Shown piece after piece: positions 14,841 to 23,494 of a DNA stretch of 64,000 nt. Source of the stretch: Blautia schinkii DSM 10518 (GTDB lineage Bacteria; Bacillota; Clostridia; Lachnospirales; Lachnospiraceae). A program made the position numbers and the translations under genes. The notes below the pieces were generated by a model. That model was not told the origin of the DNA. It did no database searches and saw only the letters and a list, made by a program, of their open reading frames with translations. The DNA lies in contig JNKJ01000008.1 of assembly GCA_000702025.1 (NCBI GenBank), forward strand, positions 124,001 through 188,000. The letters run 5' to 3'. How positions within the stretch are numbered: position 1 is the stretch's first letter; the number at the start of each line of letters is the position of its first letter.

Positions 14841-16745
14841 TTACTGTATGGCTGTTTTAACCCTTACCAGCATTTGTGTACGTTTTACCTCTTTTGTTGT
14901 CTTGTCAGTTATGGTTGCGGTAATGGTAGCCCATCCCTGCTGGTTGCCGGTGATACGGCCTTTTTCATCCACAGAGGCTACCACCGGGTTATCACTTTCC
15001 CAGGAAACCTCTAAAATGGGGTCTAAAAAGCCAATCTCTGCATCTACAATCAGCTTACCTCCATAAAGGTCAGCAAAGGTCTTTACATAATCCAGGCATT
15101 GTTCGCTCAGGAGATTCCACTGCCAGTTCTCCTCATCAAAGTAAAGAATATGGCTCCCCTCCAAGTCAGTGATTTTATGGCTTTCTCCATTTCCGTCAAT
15201 GAGAGTACAGTTCTTGATATCCAGCAGTGCGGAAGTCTCGGTATAATTGTAATTGGCAAATATCACCCCTATATATTCCAGATTAAATTCGTTTGTGTCC
15301 TGAAAGGGCAGTTCCATATGCATGACATTATCCGGGGTATAAAAAGGATCATAAGTTAATCCGGCATTTTGCCATCCGCGCTTGTCTCCCTCCCCGTTAT
15401 AAATGGAAAATATCCCATAGGTTTCAAAGACTTCCGTGGTATCCCTGGGGTGGAGGTAATCCTTTAAATTGATTCTGACAGACATAGAAGTCTGTACTAA
15501 CATTTCCATAATATTATGCTCCATAGGATGCCGGACATTTTGTTCTGTGAGCACAATTGAAGCATCGGTTTCCAACGGAAATTTTGTCAAATCCAGTTTC
15601 GTGTGCTCCATAGACTGCTGTGTATCTCCGAATCCCGGAATGATTCTCCCCATCAGAAATGCTCCGCCTGCTCCTCCGCAGAGAAAAACACATAAAAGTG
15701 CAAAAGGAAGCATCTTCTTTTTATATTTTTTCTTTGCCATGGGAGACTCTTTTTCCCTTTGAGCAGGTTCTCTGAGAACACCTGACACAATGTCGTATAA
15801 TTTCTGAACATCCTTTTGCATTTCATTTACACTTTGATATCGGTTTTCAGGAAGTATCTGGAGTCCCTTTTTTAAAATTTCGTTGAGATATTGAGCAGAC
15901 CGCTCCTTTTCATGCAAGAGCAGTTTTGAATAAGGAGAAATCAGATTATTGACATTAAGAAGCTCCCTGTCCTCCGGAAACTTTTCCCCTTCCAGAATCT
16001 CATACCAAAGTACACATACGGAATACAAATCCGTCCACGGACCTAGTTCATCCCGTTTATGCAGCATCACCTCCGGTGCCATATATCCAGGTTTTCCAAT
16101 GTAATAATCATTTTCAAGCATCAACCCATCTTTTATTGAATATACACTGTTAAAATCAAGCAAAAGGATTCCTGAAAACAGCGTCCCCTTATCGTCAGGA
16201 GCCAGTAGAAAGATATTGTCCGGACTGATGTCAAGATGAAGCAGTCCATGACTATGAAATGGCTGCAGAGCCTGCAGTAAACTCTGTATAAACAGAATCG
16301 TATCGGTGAGCGTCAAAAACCCGAACTCATCTTTCAGCAGTTCAGAAAGAACCTGTCCTTTCCGGGATGTCAAAACCGTATAAACTGTATGGTTCGCCTC
16401 AAAGGAATCCAAATTTTCGGCGATATGCCGGCTTTCATCCTCAGACAAGGTCAGGTGTGCATGATTTCCTTCTACAAAGCTTTTTTTATGGCAATGAAAG
16501 AAGTCCTCCGCACTGTCTTCGATTACCAGATTCCACTGAGAATCCCGGGTAATCCTTCCCTGTTCATCCAGGGGATAGAGTTCCTTCAGCAGCACAATAT
16601 GCTTGTGTTCCGGCATGTAGGTATCTGAATAATATGCCCGGTAAACAATAGAATTGGAACCGGAACCCACATAATCCTCAATGATGTAGGTGCGGCTCTC
16701 GCTCTTCAATTGATATCCCTTTGGGAGAAGTGTTCTTTGGCTCAT
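14841..16745 (-). CDS. Membrane Ser/Thr protein kinase with extracellular Big_2-like domain
   Basis: A 634-residue eukaryotic-type kinase. Motifs: glycine-rich loop VGSGSNSIVYRA (26-37), probable catalytic Lys54 in LLKELYP, catalytic loop HLDISPDN (170-177), metal-binding DFN (197-199) where most kinases have DFG, and APE (223-225). A single transmembrane helix spans about 345-367 after a KKKYKKK stop. The outer part ends in a bacterial Ig-like Big_2-type domain (NPVVASVDEKGRITG, WATITATITD). The topology is a cytoplasmic kinase with an outside sensor. AGAGGGG precedes the ATG. It follows the regulator gene by 43 bp. Likely targets are the Hsp70, ATPase or regulator proteins of the same cluster, but this is inference. 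Confidence 0.88.
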   Translation of the reverse strand: MSQRTLLPKGYQLKSESRTYIIEDYVGSGSNSIVYRAYYSDTYMPEHKHIVLLKELYPLDEQGRITRDSQWNLVIEDSAEDFFHCHKKSFVEGNHAHLTLSEDESRHIAENLDSFEANHTVYTVLTSRKGQVLSELLKDEFGFLTLTDTILFIQSLLQALQPFHSHGLLHLDISPDNIFLLAPDDKGTLFSGILLLDFNSVYSIKDGLMLENDYYIGKPGYMAPEVMLHKRDELGPWTDLYSVCVLWYEILEGEKFPEDRELLNVNNLISPYSKLLLHEKERSAQYLNEILKKGLQILPENRYQSVNEMQKDVQKLYDIVSGVLREPAQREKESPMAKKKYKKKMLPFALLCVFLCGGAGGAFLMGRIIPGFGDTQQSMEHTKLDLTKFPLETDASIVLTEQNVRHPMEHNIMEMLVQTSMSVRINLKDYLHPRDTTEVFETYGIFSIYNGEGDKRGWQNAGLTYDPFYTPDNVMHMELPFQDTNEFNLEYIGVIFANYNYTETSALLDIKNCTLIDGNGESHKITDLEGSHILYFDEENWQWNLLSEQCLDYVKTFADLYGGKLIVDAEIGFLDPILEVSWESDNPVVASVDEKGRITGNQQGWATITATITDKTTKEVKRTQMLVRVKTAIQ

Positions 16746-16788
16746 AAATACCCCTCTTTTTCAATGCTCTATCTGTTTTACTTCAGAT

Positions 16789-17931
16789 TTACTTCCGTTT
16801 TTCTTCAATATATGCGGTTTTGCCGTTTTTCCCAAACAGCCTGCATAAGAGCCGCTCCATTTTCCAGCTCATAAAATCATCCTCGTTTTTTAAATGCAGA
16901 GATTGTATGATGAGATAATCAAATGGATTGTGTGGATTCAGCAATGTCATCCCACAAGCGGAAAGCATGAGATTCATTCTCTGGTAATGCTCTGCGGCAA
17001 AGCTATTTTCTGATACCTCAACACCCATACCTTCTGTGGCAAGATATAGAAGCAGCAGAGTTTTCCTGTTCACATCCCTCTTCCGGGAATACATTTCCTG
17101 CATGAACTTGGGCGAAGGCCAGTTCTTTTTAATAAGCTTTTGAAGCTTCGTATGAGAACCACTTTTTTTCTGGTAAGGAATCCCCATTCTGAGATAATCT
17201 TCCGTTGCCTGTTCGATACTGAGTTTTTTCTCCCTTGGAGCTCCGGCGTAATCAGTGTTAACATTGCCGTCTAATAAATAATCTACCATCAGTACAAACT
17301 TCCGGTACGCTGTATTATGATGAAGTCCGAATTGATACTCATACTGTTGCAAAAATTCCTTCAGCACATCTAAATCCTGTATGGTTTTAAACTCATCCTT
17401 GATTGAAACAGTGGTGTACTGTTCCGGCTCCGAGTTACTTAGCTTTCTCACTGCCTGTTGGGTTTCCAGAGAGCTTGTGGGTGACTGCTGATACCCTGAT
17501 TCCAGAAGAAGCTCCTGCGCTTTCGGATAATCGTATCCTTTCCTGAGACAGAATGCATAAATCAGCTCTTTGGGATTCCTGTAATGAATTCCGCTTTCTG
17601 CTGTGGAGAAAAGTATTTTCTCTGAGTTCTTTTCGTCTAAGCCTAAAGCAAAGCATATCTTAAATAATTCCTCTCTGTTTCCCGGCTGATTGCAGCCCTT
17701 CAGCCAATTCCGTACCTTTCTGGATATCGTCTCTTTGCTGTCTCCCGAAGCTGCTTCATATTCCGTCAATTTATCAATCAACCTGCTTTGCAGAGGTTCT
17801 TCCCCATGATAAGTCTCCTTCAATAAGGCAGAAAAACTGATGCCCTCCACCTTCTTTTCAATAAAAGAAACAATCTGATTTTCCTTTGTATCCTGCCCCT
17901 GAACCAGACAAAACACCTCCTGTTTCAACAT
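16789..17931 (-). CDS. Putative cluster regulator or hypothetical protein
   Basis: A 380-residue soluble protein of no family I can name. Residues around 50-90 (SKETISRKVRNWLKG...NREELFKICFALGLDE) look like a helix-turn-helix or small DNA-binding helical domain; the remainder is helical. It is the first gene of the cluster. Translation may not begin at ATG 17931, because the -10 at 17948-17953 would leave a leader of about 10 bases and no ribosome binding site, while AGGAGG lies inside the reading frame 8 bases before CTG 17907. Its own promoter contains the shared 16-bp motif, so it is the natural candidate for the motif-binding protein. Confidence 0.6.
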   Translation of the reverse strand: MLKQEVFCLVQGQDTKENQIVSFIEKKVEGISFSALLKETYHGEEPLQSRLIDKLTEYEAASGDSKETISRKVRNWLKGCNQPGNREELFKICFALGLDEKNSEKILFSTAESGIHYRNPKELIYAFCLRKGYDYPKAQELLLESGYQQSPTSSLETQQAVRKLSNSEPEQYTTVSIKDEFKTIQDLDVLKEFLQQYEYQFGLHHNTAYRKFVLMVDYLLDGNVNTDYAGAPREKKLSIEQATEDYLRMGIPYQKKSGSHTKLQKLIKKNWPSPKFMQEMYSRKRDVNRKTLLLLYLATEGMGVEVSENSFAAEHYQRMNLMLSACGMTLLNPHNPFDYLIIQSLHLKNEDDFMSWKMERLLCRLFGKNGKTAYIEEKRK

Positions 17932-17947
17932 ACAATTGTTCTTTTTG

Positions 17948-17989
17948 ATTATACCATTTAATTCGAGATAAAACGAAAACTTTTTTCCG
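17948..17989 (-). promoter_or_regulatory. Cluster promoter 1 with shared 16-bp motif
   Basis: On the minus strand an extended -10 (TGGTATAAT, TATAAT at 17948-17953) is preceded, after 20 bp, by the motif CGAAAACTTTTTTCCG (plus strand, 17974-17989). The motif is identical to that at 14725-14740 and at nearly the same distance from the -10. No consensus -35 is present. Confidence 0.7.
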
Positions 17990-18058
17990 GATTTCCATAT
18001 TATTACACGGATTACTAAAACGTATCTGCCACAACATGATAATCATAATCCGAGAAAA

Positions 18059-18088
18059 AACGGATTCGTCTGCTAAAACGAATCCGTT
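18059..18088 (-). terminator. Terminator of the ABC exporter operon
   Basis: On the minus strand AACGGATTCG pairs with CGAATCCGTT over a 10-base loop, followed by TTTT. It lies about 32 bp after the exporter stop codon. Confidence 0.88.
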
Positions 18089-18119
18089 GATAATAACCCA
18101 AATGCTTACATGTATTTAT

Positions 18120-19955
18120 TTACTGAGTACCTGCAAACACCTTCATCGCAGACTCTTCCTCAAACTGCTTATAATACAGCTCGTGATAATATCCCTTCTG
18201 TGCCAGCAGCTCCTTATGCGTACCTCTCTCAATAATCTTACCATCCTTCACCACCAGTATCAAATCTGCGCTGCGAATCGTGGAAAGCCTATGTGCAATG
18301 ACAAAGGAGGTATGCCCTTTCAAGAGCTTTTGCGTTGCCTGTTGTATGAGCTGCTCCGTCCCTGTATCAATAGACGACGTAGCCTCATCCAGAACAAAGA
18401 TTGCTGGGTCCGCCAGGATTGCCCTGGCAAAGGAAATAAGCTGCTTTTCCCCGGTTGAGAGTCTTCCGCCGCTTTCGCCTACATCACTGTCGTATCCACC
18501 CTTGAGTTTTTCCACTACCACATCCGCAGATACACTTTTGGCTGCCTGAATGATTTCCTCATCCGTAGCGTCCAGTCTTCCGTACCGGATATTTTCCCTT
18601 ACTGTACCCGAGAAAAGATGAGGATTCTGCAGCACATATCCAATCTGACTGTGAAGCCAGAGCTGTGACCGCTCTCGATAATCCACTCCGTCAATCAAAA
18701 TCCGGCCCTTTGTGGGCTCGAAAAACCTTCCGGCCAGGTTGACCAGCGTGGATTTTCCGGCGCCTGTCTCACCCACGATTGCTACATTCATTCCCGCAGG
18801 CACATGGAGATTAAAATGCTCCAAAACATATTCCTTGCCGTCAGGATACATGAAAGAAACATCCTCAAATACAATATCTCCCTGTATCTTTTCCCAGTTT
18901 TCCCACTTGGGATTGAAAGCGTCACCGTACTTTTCCACCACGTCCGGACGGTCTGTCACATTCGGCTCCTGCGCCAGCAGATCCATCACACGCTCTATAT
19001 TTGCCTGGCAGGAGATCAGGTCTGCCAAAAGCCGCGCTAACTGCTGGATAGGCTCAAAAATTACCACTGCGTAAGATATAAACACAGAGAGTGTGCCGAG
19101 CTGGATCAGGTCATTCTGCACCATGTATCCGCCCCTTGCCAACACCATTGCCGCAGCCACAGAGCTGAAAAACAGAATCATGGGAATATAAATCGCATTG
19201 AGCTTAGCAGCCCTGCTTGCCGCGTGATTCATCTCGCCGGTACGACAGTAAAAGTCCTGCTCATTATGCTTCTCAATCACCATACTCTTTGATGTTTTTA
19301 CCCCTGTAATTCCCTCATTGTAGGAACTGGTTATCTGGGAATTGATCCTTCGTACCTTCCTGTTCCAATGCAGGATTTTGTTCTGGAAAATCACGGTGAT
19401 CACTGCAATACAAGGCACGATCAAAAGCAGAAGAAGCGCCAGCTTCGCATTCAAAAAGAACATGATCACAAACACGCCGACCACATAAATCAGCGCCCAA
19501 AACATATCCACAAGCCCCCAGGCAATCATGCCCGCAATCTTTAATGTATCGCTCATAACTCTTGCATGGATATACCCCACCGGAGTCGTATTATAGTAAG
19601 AAAAAGACAGCCTCTGGAGATGCTCAAACTGTGCCCATTTCAAATCCTTGCCAACATTCATCTCAATGGTCGTGGCCGCATGTACAGACACATACACACA
19701 AAGCGCCTGGGCAGCGATCACAGCCACATAAGCAATGGCAAAGGGAGAAAGTCCGTTCAGATGATTAGGTGTTATAAAATGATCAATGGCATAGCTCTGA
19801 AAAAGCGGCACCACAATATCCACTCCTGCCAGAAAAAGATTCAGGCTGAAGGTAATAAAGAAAAACTTCTTATACGGCTTAAAAAAGGGCAGCATTTTGG
19901 CCCAAATCCTGAACTGAAAGGGTTTATTATATTCCTGTTCTTCATAAGCTGCCAT
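18120..19955 (-). CDS. ABC exporter half-transporter (consensus ATPase site)
   Basis: A 611-residue fused permease-ATPase. Six transmembrane helices occupy about residues 20-320. The nucleotide-binding domain has Walker A GETGAGKST, signature LSTGE (rather than LSGGQ) and Walker B FVLDEATSSID with the catalytic Glu. ATG 19955 is preferred to ATG 19964 because AGAGGTGA is then 9 bases away; the gene overlaps the end of its partner by 14 bp. Together they should form a heterodimeric drug or peptide exporter of the BmrCD/TM287-288 type. The exported compound is unknown. Confidence 0.92.
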   Translation of the reverse strand: MAAYEEQEYNKPFQFRIWAKMLPFFKPYKKFFFITFSLNLFLAGVDIVVPLFQSYAIDHFITPNHLNGLSPFAIAYVAVIAAQALCVYVSVHAATTIEMNVGKDLKWAQFEHLQRLSFSYYNTTPVGYIHARVMSDTLKIAGMIAWGLVDMFWALIYVVGVFVIMFFLNAKLALLLLLIVPCIAVITVIFQNKILHWNRKVRRINSQITSSYNEGITGVKTSKSMVIEKHNEQDFYCRTGEMNHAASRAAKLNAIYIPMILFFSSVAAAMVLARGGYMVQNDLIQLGTLSVFISYAVVIFEPIQQLARLLADLISCQANIERVMDLLAQEPNVTDRPDVVEKYGDAFNPKWENWEKIQGDIVFEDVSFMYPDGKEYVLEHFNLHVPAGMNVAIVGETGAGKSTLVNLAGRFFEPTKGRILIDGVDYRERSQLWLHSQIGYVLQNPHLFSGTVRENIRYGRLDATDEEIIQAAKSVSADVVVEKLKGGYDSDVGESGGRLSTGEKQLISFARAILADPAIFVLDEATSSIDTGTEQLIQQATQKLLKGHTSFVIAHRLSTIRSADLILVVKDGKIIERGTHKELLAQKGYYHELYYKQFEEESAMKVFAGTQ

Positions 19956-21906
19956 GTGTCTCATTCACCTCTTTTCTGTCGTCATGACTCATCTGGATAT
20001 TATAAATCCGACGGTAAATACCGTCCTTTTCGATCAATTCGTAATGCGTTCCCATCTCCTCAATACGGCCCTTGCTCAGCACCATAATATTGTCCGCTGT
20101 CATGAGCGTCGTGATTCTGTGGGAGATTAAAATCACAGTTGCATCCTTCATGTGCTCTTTCAACGCTTTTCGGATAAGAGAATCTGTCTCCGAATCCACG
20201 GCAGATAAGGAATCATCAAATACCATAATAGGAGCCTTCTGCAGAAGCATTCTGGCGATTGCCACCCTCTGTCTCTGTCCGCCGGAAAGCGTCACGCCCC
20301 TCTCTCCCACCAGGGTATCGTATCCGTCCGGAAAACTCATGATCGCGTCGTCCACACAGGCAACCTTTGCCGCACTGCGTATCTCTTCAAGAGATGCGTC
20401 CGGATTAGCGGCAGCGATATTTTCCCGGATAGTACGGGAGTATAGAAACGGCTCCTGAAGCACGATTGCCACGTCACGGCGGAGCTGTTCAAGAGGAATA
20501 TCCTTGATGTTTTTTCCACCGATTGTGATGGCGCCCTGCCCATCTGCCAGCTCATAAAAACGGTCAAGAAGCTGCACAACCGTGGATTTTCCGCTCCCTG
20601 TGCCGCCCAGAATACCAAAGGTAGCGCCTTGGGGGATGTCAAAGTTGATATCCTTTAGAACCGCTTCCCCGTTTTCATAAGCAAAATTCACGTGAGAAAA
20701 TCGGATGCTATACTGATCTGGTGCGAAAGAATTCTGTACACTCTCGCTTGAATCCTGTATATTCTTCAATGAATTCTGCTCATTTCTAAGTGAATTTTGC
20801 ACATCCTTAAACAAATCATTAGGTGAATCCTGCACATTCTTAGATACATCTTTGGCACCGTAAGCCTCTTCCTTACCTCCGATAATATAATCCACACGTT
20901 CAAAGGAAACCCCTGCCTTGCTCATATCCGAAAGAATACGTCCCAGCCCTCGGATAGGCCACACAAGCGTCGTATTATAAGAAGCAAACGCAATAAATTC
21001 ACCCACAGAAATATTCCCGTGCACAGCCTCCGCTGCACCCAGAACAATGACTGTGATTACCTGGAAACCTGTGATTAAATCGCCTATACCCCAGTACAAA
21101 CCGGACAAGCTTCCCAGCCGGATCCATAGCTTCGCAAACGCGTTATTTTTCTCCCGGAACCGCTCCATTTCAAACTTTTCCCGGCCAAAAGCACGCACCA
21201 CCCGCACGCCGGTCGCATTCTCCTGCACCACTGTGGAAAGCTCTCCCTCCGCTTCATCCGCGTACTGGAACCGGGATGCAATAAGACGGTAGAAAATGCC
21301 AGAATAAGCCGCCACGACAGGTACAAACAGAAGCACAATCAGTGAGAGTTTCACATTCATTGATATCATCATAGAAAAAGAAACCACAATCAAAAAGACG
21401 GTGCGGAATACCTCTAAAAACTGAGTAACCACAAAGTTACGGATAACCTCCACATCAGAGGTACAACGCTGAATAATATCTCCTGTTTGGTTCTTATCAT
21501 GCCAGCTCATAGGCAGCTTCTGCACGTGGGCAAACAGGGCATTGCGCATGTTTTCCGCAAAATTCTCTCCTGCTCTGGCAGTGAAATATCTGCTCACAAA
21601 CATAGCGGCCCCGGACAGCAGGGCCACAACAACAAGAACCAGCGCGATCATCCAAAGATGCTCGGAAAGATAAGGATACGCCTTCCCGCTCAACACAGAA
21701 TCGATAGTAAATCGAAAAATCTGAGGCGTCAGCGCATTTAAAATCGTAGTAAGAAAAGACGCGATCACCGCAGCGACAAAATATTTCTTCGCTCCGGTGA
21801 AAAAACGCCTGATAATTAGTAGTTTTCTGCTTTTCCTTTTCACAATTCTTTCATCCATTTCTACATGTTCATATTTTAAACCTATGCCAGAATTTCTATC
21901 TTGCAC
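19942..21906 (-). CDS. ABC exporter half-transporter (degenerate ATPase site)
   Basis: A 654-residue fused permease-ATPase, partner of the downstream gene. Walker A GGTGSGKST and signature LSGGQRQR are intact, but Walker B is MVFDDSLSAVD, with Asp in place of the catalytic Glu; this is the usual degenerate site of heterodimeric exporters. Between the membrane domain and the ATPase is an extra linker of heptads (QNSLRNE, QNSLKNI, QDSSESV) encoded by 21-bp repeats. The start is uncertain: GTG 21906 has no binding site and lies inside the remnant of the upstream pseudogene, while ATG 21858 begins MDERIVKRK. Confidence 0.9.
   Translation of the reverse strand: MQDRNSGIGLKYEHVEMDERIVKRKSRKLLIIRRFFTGAKKYFVAAVIASFLTTILNALTPQIFRFTIDSVLSGKAYPYLSEHLWMIALVLVVVALLSGAAMFVSRYFTARAGENFAENMRNALFAHVQKLPMSWHDKNQTGDIIQRCTSDVEVIRNFVVTQFLEVFRTVFLIVVSFSMMISMNVKLSLIVLLFVPVVAAYSGIFYRLIASRFQYADEAEGELSTVVQENATGVRVVRAFGREKFEMERFREKNNAFAKLWIRLGSLSGLYWGIGDLITGFQVITVIVLGAAEAVHGNISVGEFIAFASYNTTLVWPIRGLGRILSDMSKAGVSFERVDYIIGGKEEAYGAKDVSKNVQDSPNDLFKDVQNSLRNEQNSLKNIQDSSESVQNSFAPDQYSIRFSHVNFAYENGEAVLKDINFDIPQGATFGILGGTGSGKSTVVQLLDRFYELADGQGAITIGGKNIKDIPLEQLRRDVAIVLQEPFLYSRTIRENIAAANPDASLEEIRSAAKVACVDDAIMSFPDGYDTLVGERGVTLSGGQRQRVAIARMLLQKAPIMVFDDSLSAVDSETDSLIRKALKEHMKDATVILISHRITTLMTADNIMVLSKGRIEEMGTHYELIEKDGIYRRIYNIQMSHDDRKEVNETHGSL
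20729..20845 (-). repeat. 21-bp tandem repeats in the ABC exporter linker
   Basis: Five units beginning GAATYCTG (plus strand) at 20729, 20750, 20771, 20792 and 20825. The first four are contiguous at exactly 21 bp, and a 12-bp insert precedes the last. They encode heptads in the linker between membrane and ATPase domains. Confidence 0.85.
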
Positions 21907-23355
21907 CGATGCACTTTTTTATCTCTGTCATAGCTGATTCCAACAGCCAGGATTTTGCCTGTATATTTCGTTTTTTCCCCTGCCTTGCCCTGGAATTTCA
22001 GGGCGTATTTTTTATCTTTAATCTGCTGGATGGCTTCCTCCGGGGCGGCATCTATCTTTAACTCCAGGATGATACAGTCTAAGAAGTGGGACCTCTGTAT
22101 CATGTGCCATTTCCAAAATTTCCGCCATTGTATCGGTGTCTCCTGCTATTGTTGCCTGCAGCATACGGTCAGACTCTCTGGCCAGACGATACACATAGCC
22201 TAAAGATGGCTCTTTTCTCAACATGACAGCAAATTTATCCAGCAGCTCCTTGTTAGGGATTGACACTTTTCCATCTTGGTATGTCAAAAAGCCATATACC
22301 ACCATGGCGGAAAAAATCTCTTCCTTTGTCTGCAGCTCCATGGAGGTCGCTGCGTATTCCTGGATTCTTACGGGAACGGCGATTCCGGCGGCCATTAACG
22401 CCAGTTCATCACGGACTGCAGCCACATTGTGCCTGATATAGTAATAAATCTCATCGTATGGTCCCGAGCTGGTCCAGTAATTCCCTAAATTGTCATTCTC
22501 CAACGCTGTGACGACAGAACGGGGATTGTATAATCTGCTTCCCGATTTTGTGTAGTATCCGTCATACCAGTTTTTTAATTCCTCCCGGGTCAGGTGCGGC
22601 CTTGGCGTATTGCAGAGGTACTTTTCAAACAGAACATCCACTTCATCCTCTGTGAACCCGAAATATTGGGAGAATTTCTTTTCTTCAGCCATGGTATACT
22701 CCCGGAACATGTTAAGTTCGGAACCACTTGAGTACTTCGCGATGGGAAGGATTCCCGTCATATAGGTCATGAGCACATATGGTCTGTCTTTTAAAAGGCT
22801 CCGCAAGAAGCGAAGATATGTCTTTTTTTCTTCTTCTGTGACGAAATTCTGATGAAAAATGAAGTCCCACTCATCCAGTACAAAGATAAAACGCTGCTGA
22901 GGATTGTCTGTGCAAATGTCCATCAATACATCTATCACACCTGCATTTTCAAAATGCTGAATATCTGGATATTCCTTTGCCAAATCTTTAAGAAGCCTGT
23001 TCTTAATTCTCCCGATGTACTGCTCATATGAGCTACAGCCTTCTGAAACATCATTAAAAACAATATGAATGACAGATATCTGATTTCTATACTTATCATA
23101 GTCTTCATTCTTCCCTATCTGGAGCTTATCAAAAATATCACTCGCATCGCATCCCCTGGAAAAGAATGAGGCAATCATATTTGCCATCACTGTTTTGCCG
23201 AACCTGCGGGGTCTGGTGATGCAAATGTGCCTGTTTCCTGTCCTTATCAACGGAAACAGCTCCTCAAGCATTTGCGATTTATCCACGAAATAAGGGGATT
23301 CCGTTTCACTTTTATATAACGTATAGGCTGTTGTGCCGTTTAAATAGACACCCAT
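21882..23355 (-). pseudogene. AAA-ATPase / PD-(D/E)XK nuclease gene with out-of-frame internal deletion
   Basis: The 5' part (23355 down to about 22085) encodes a pfam09820-type AAA-ATPase: YFVDKSQMLEELFPLI and Walker A-like RPRRFGKT. It runs to HDTEVPLLR and then leaves the family sequence, ending in a foreign tail at 22018. The family's C-terminal nuclease end (CIILELKIDAAPEEAIQQI...TGKILAVGISYD) continues in a different frame down to a stop at 21882. In intact relatives about 50 residues carrying the catalytic Asp lie between these two parts, and they are missing here. So the gene has lost a segment and its frame. These genes are common, often multicopy, in Lachnospiraceae; the role is thought to be mobile or toxin-like but is uncertain. 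Confidence 0.82.
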
Positions 23356-23494
23356 GATTCATCCGCCCTCTCTTCTGCATAATACAGTTTTTCTAAATCC
23401 CGAATCAATTGACTTTCACAATTATACCAGATATTCTGCCCCAATCATACCTTATATTTTCACCCAACACTATAAAAACCCCAAAGTTTGTCTT

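Noticed and set aside
21882-22103. Separate small gene of about 73 residues
   Set aside because: Its sequence is the C-terminal nuclease end of the AAA-ATPase family, so it is a fragment of the pseudogene rather than an independent gene.
22069-22103. 9-bp inverted repeat as a transposon end
   Set aside because: No transposase or target duplication is nearby, and both arms are explained as ordinary coding sequence (AHDTE and DCII).
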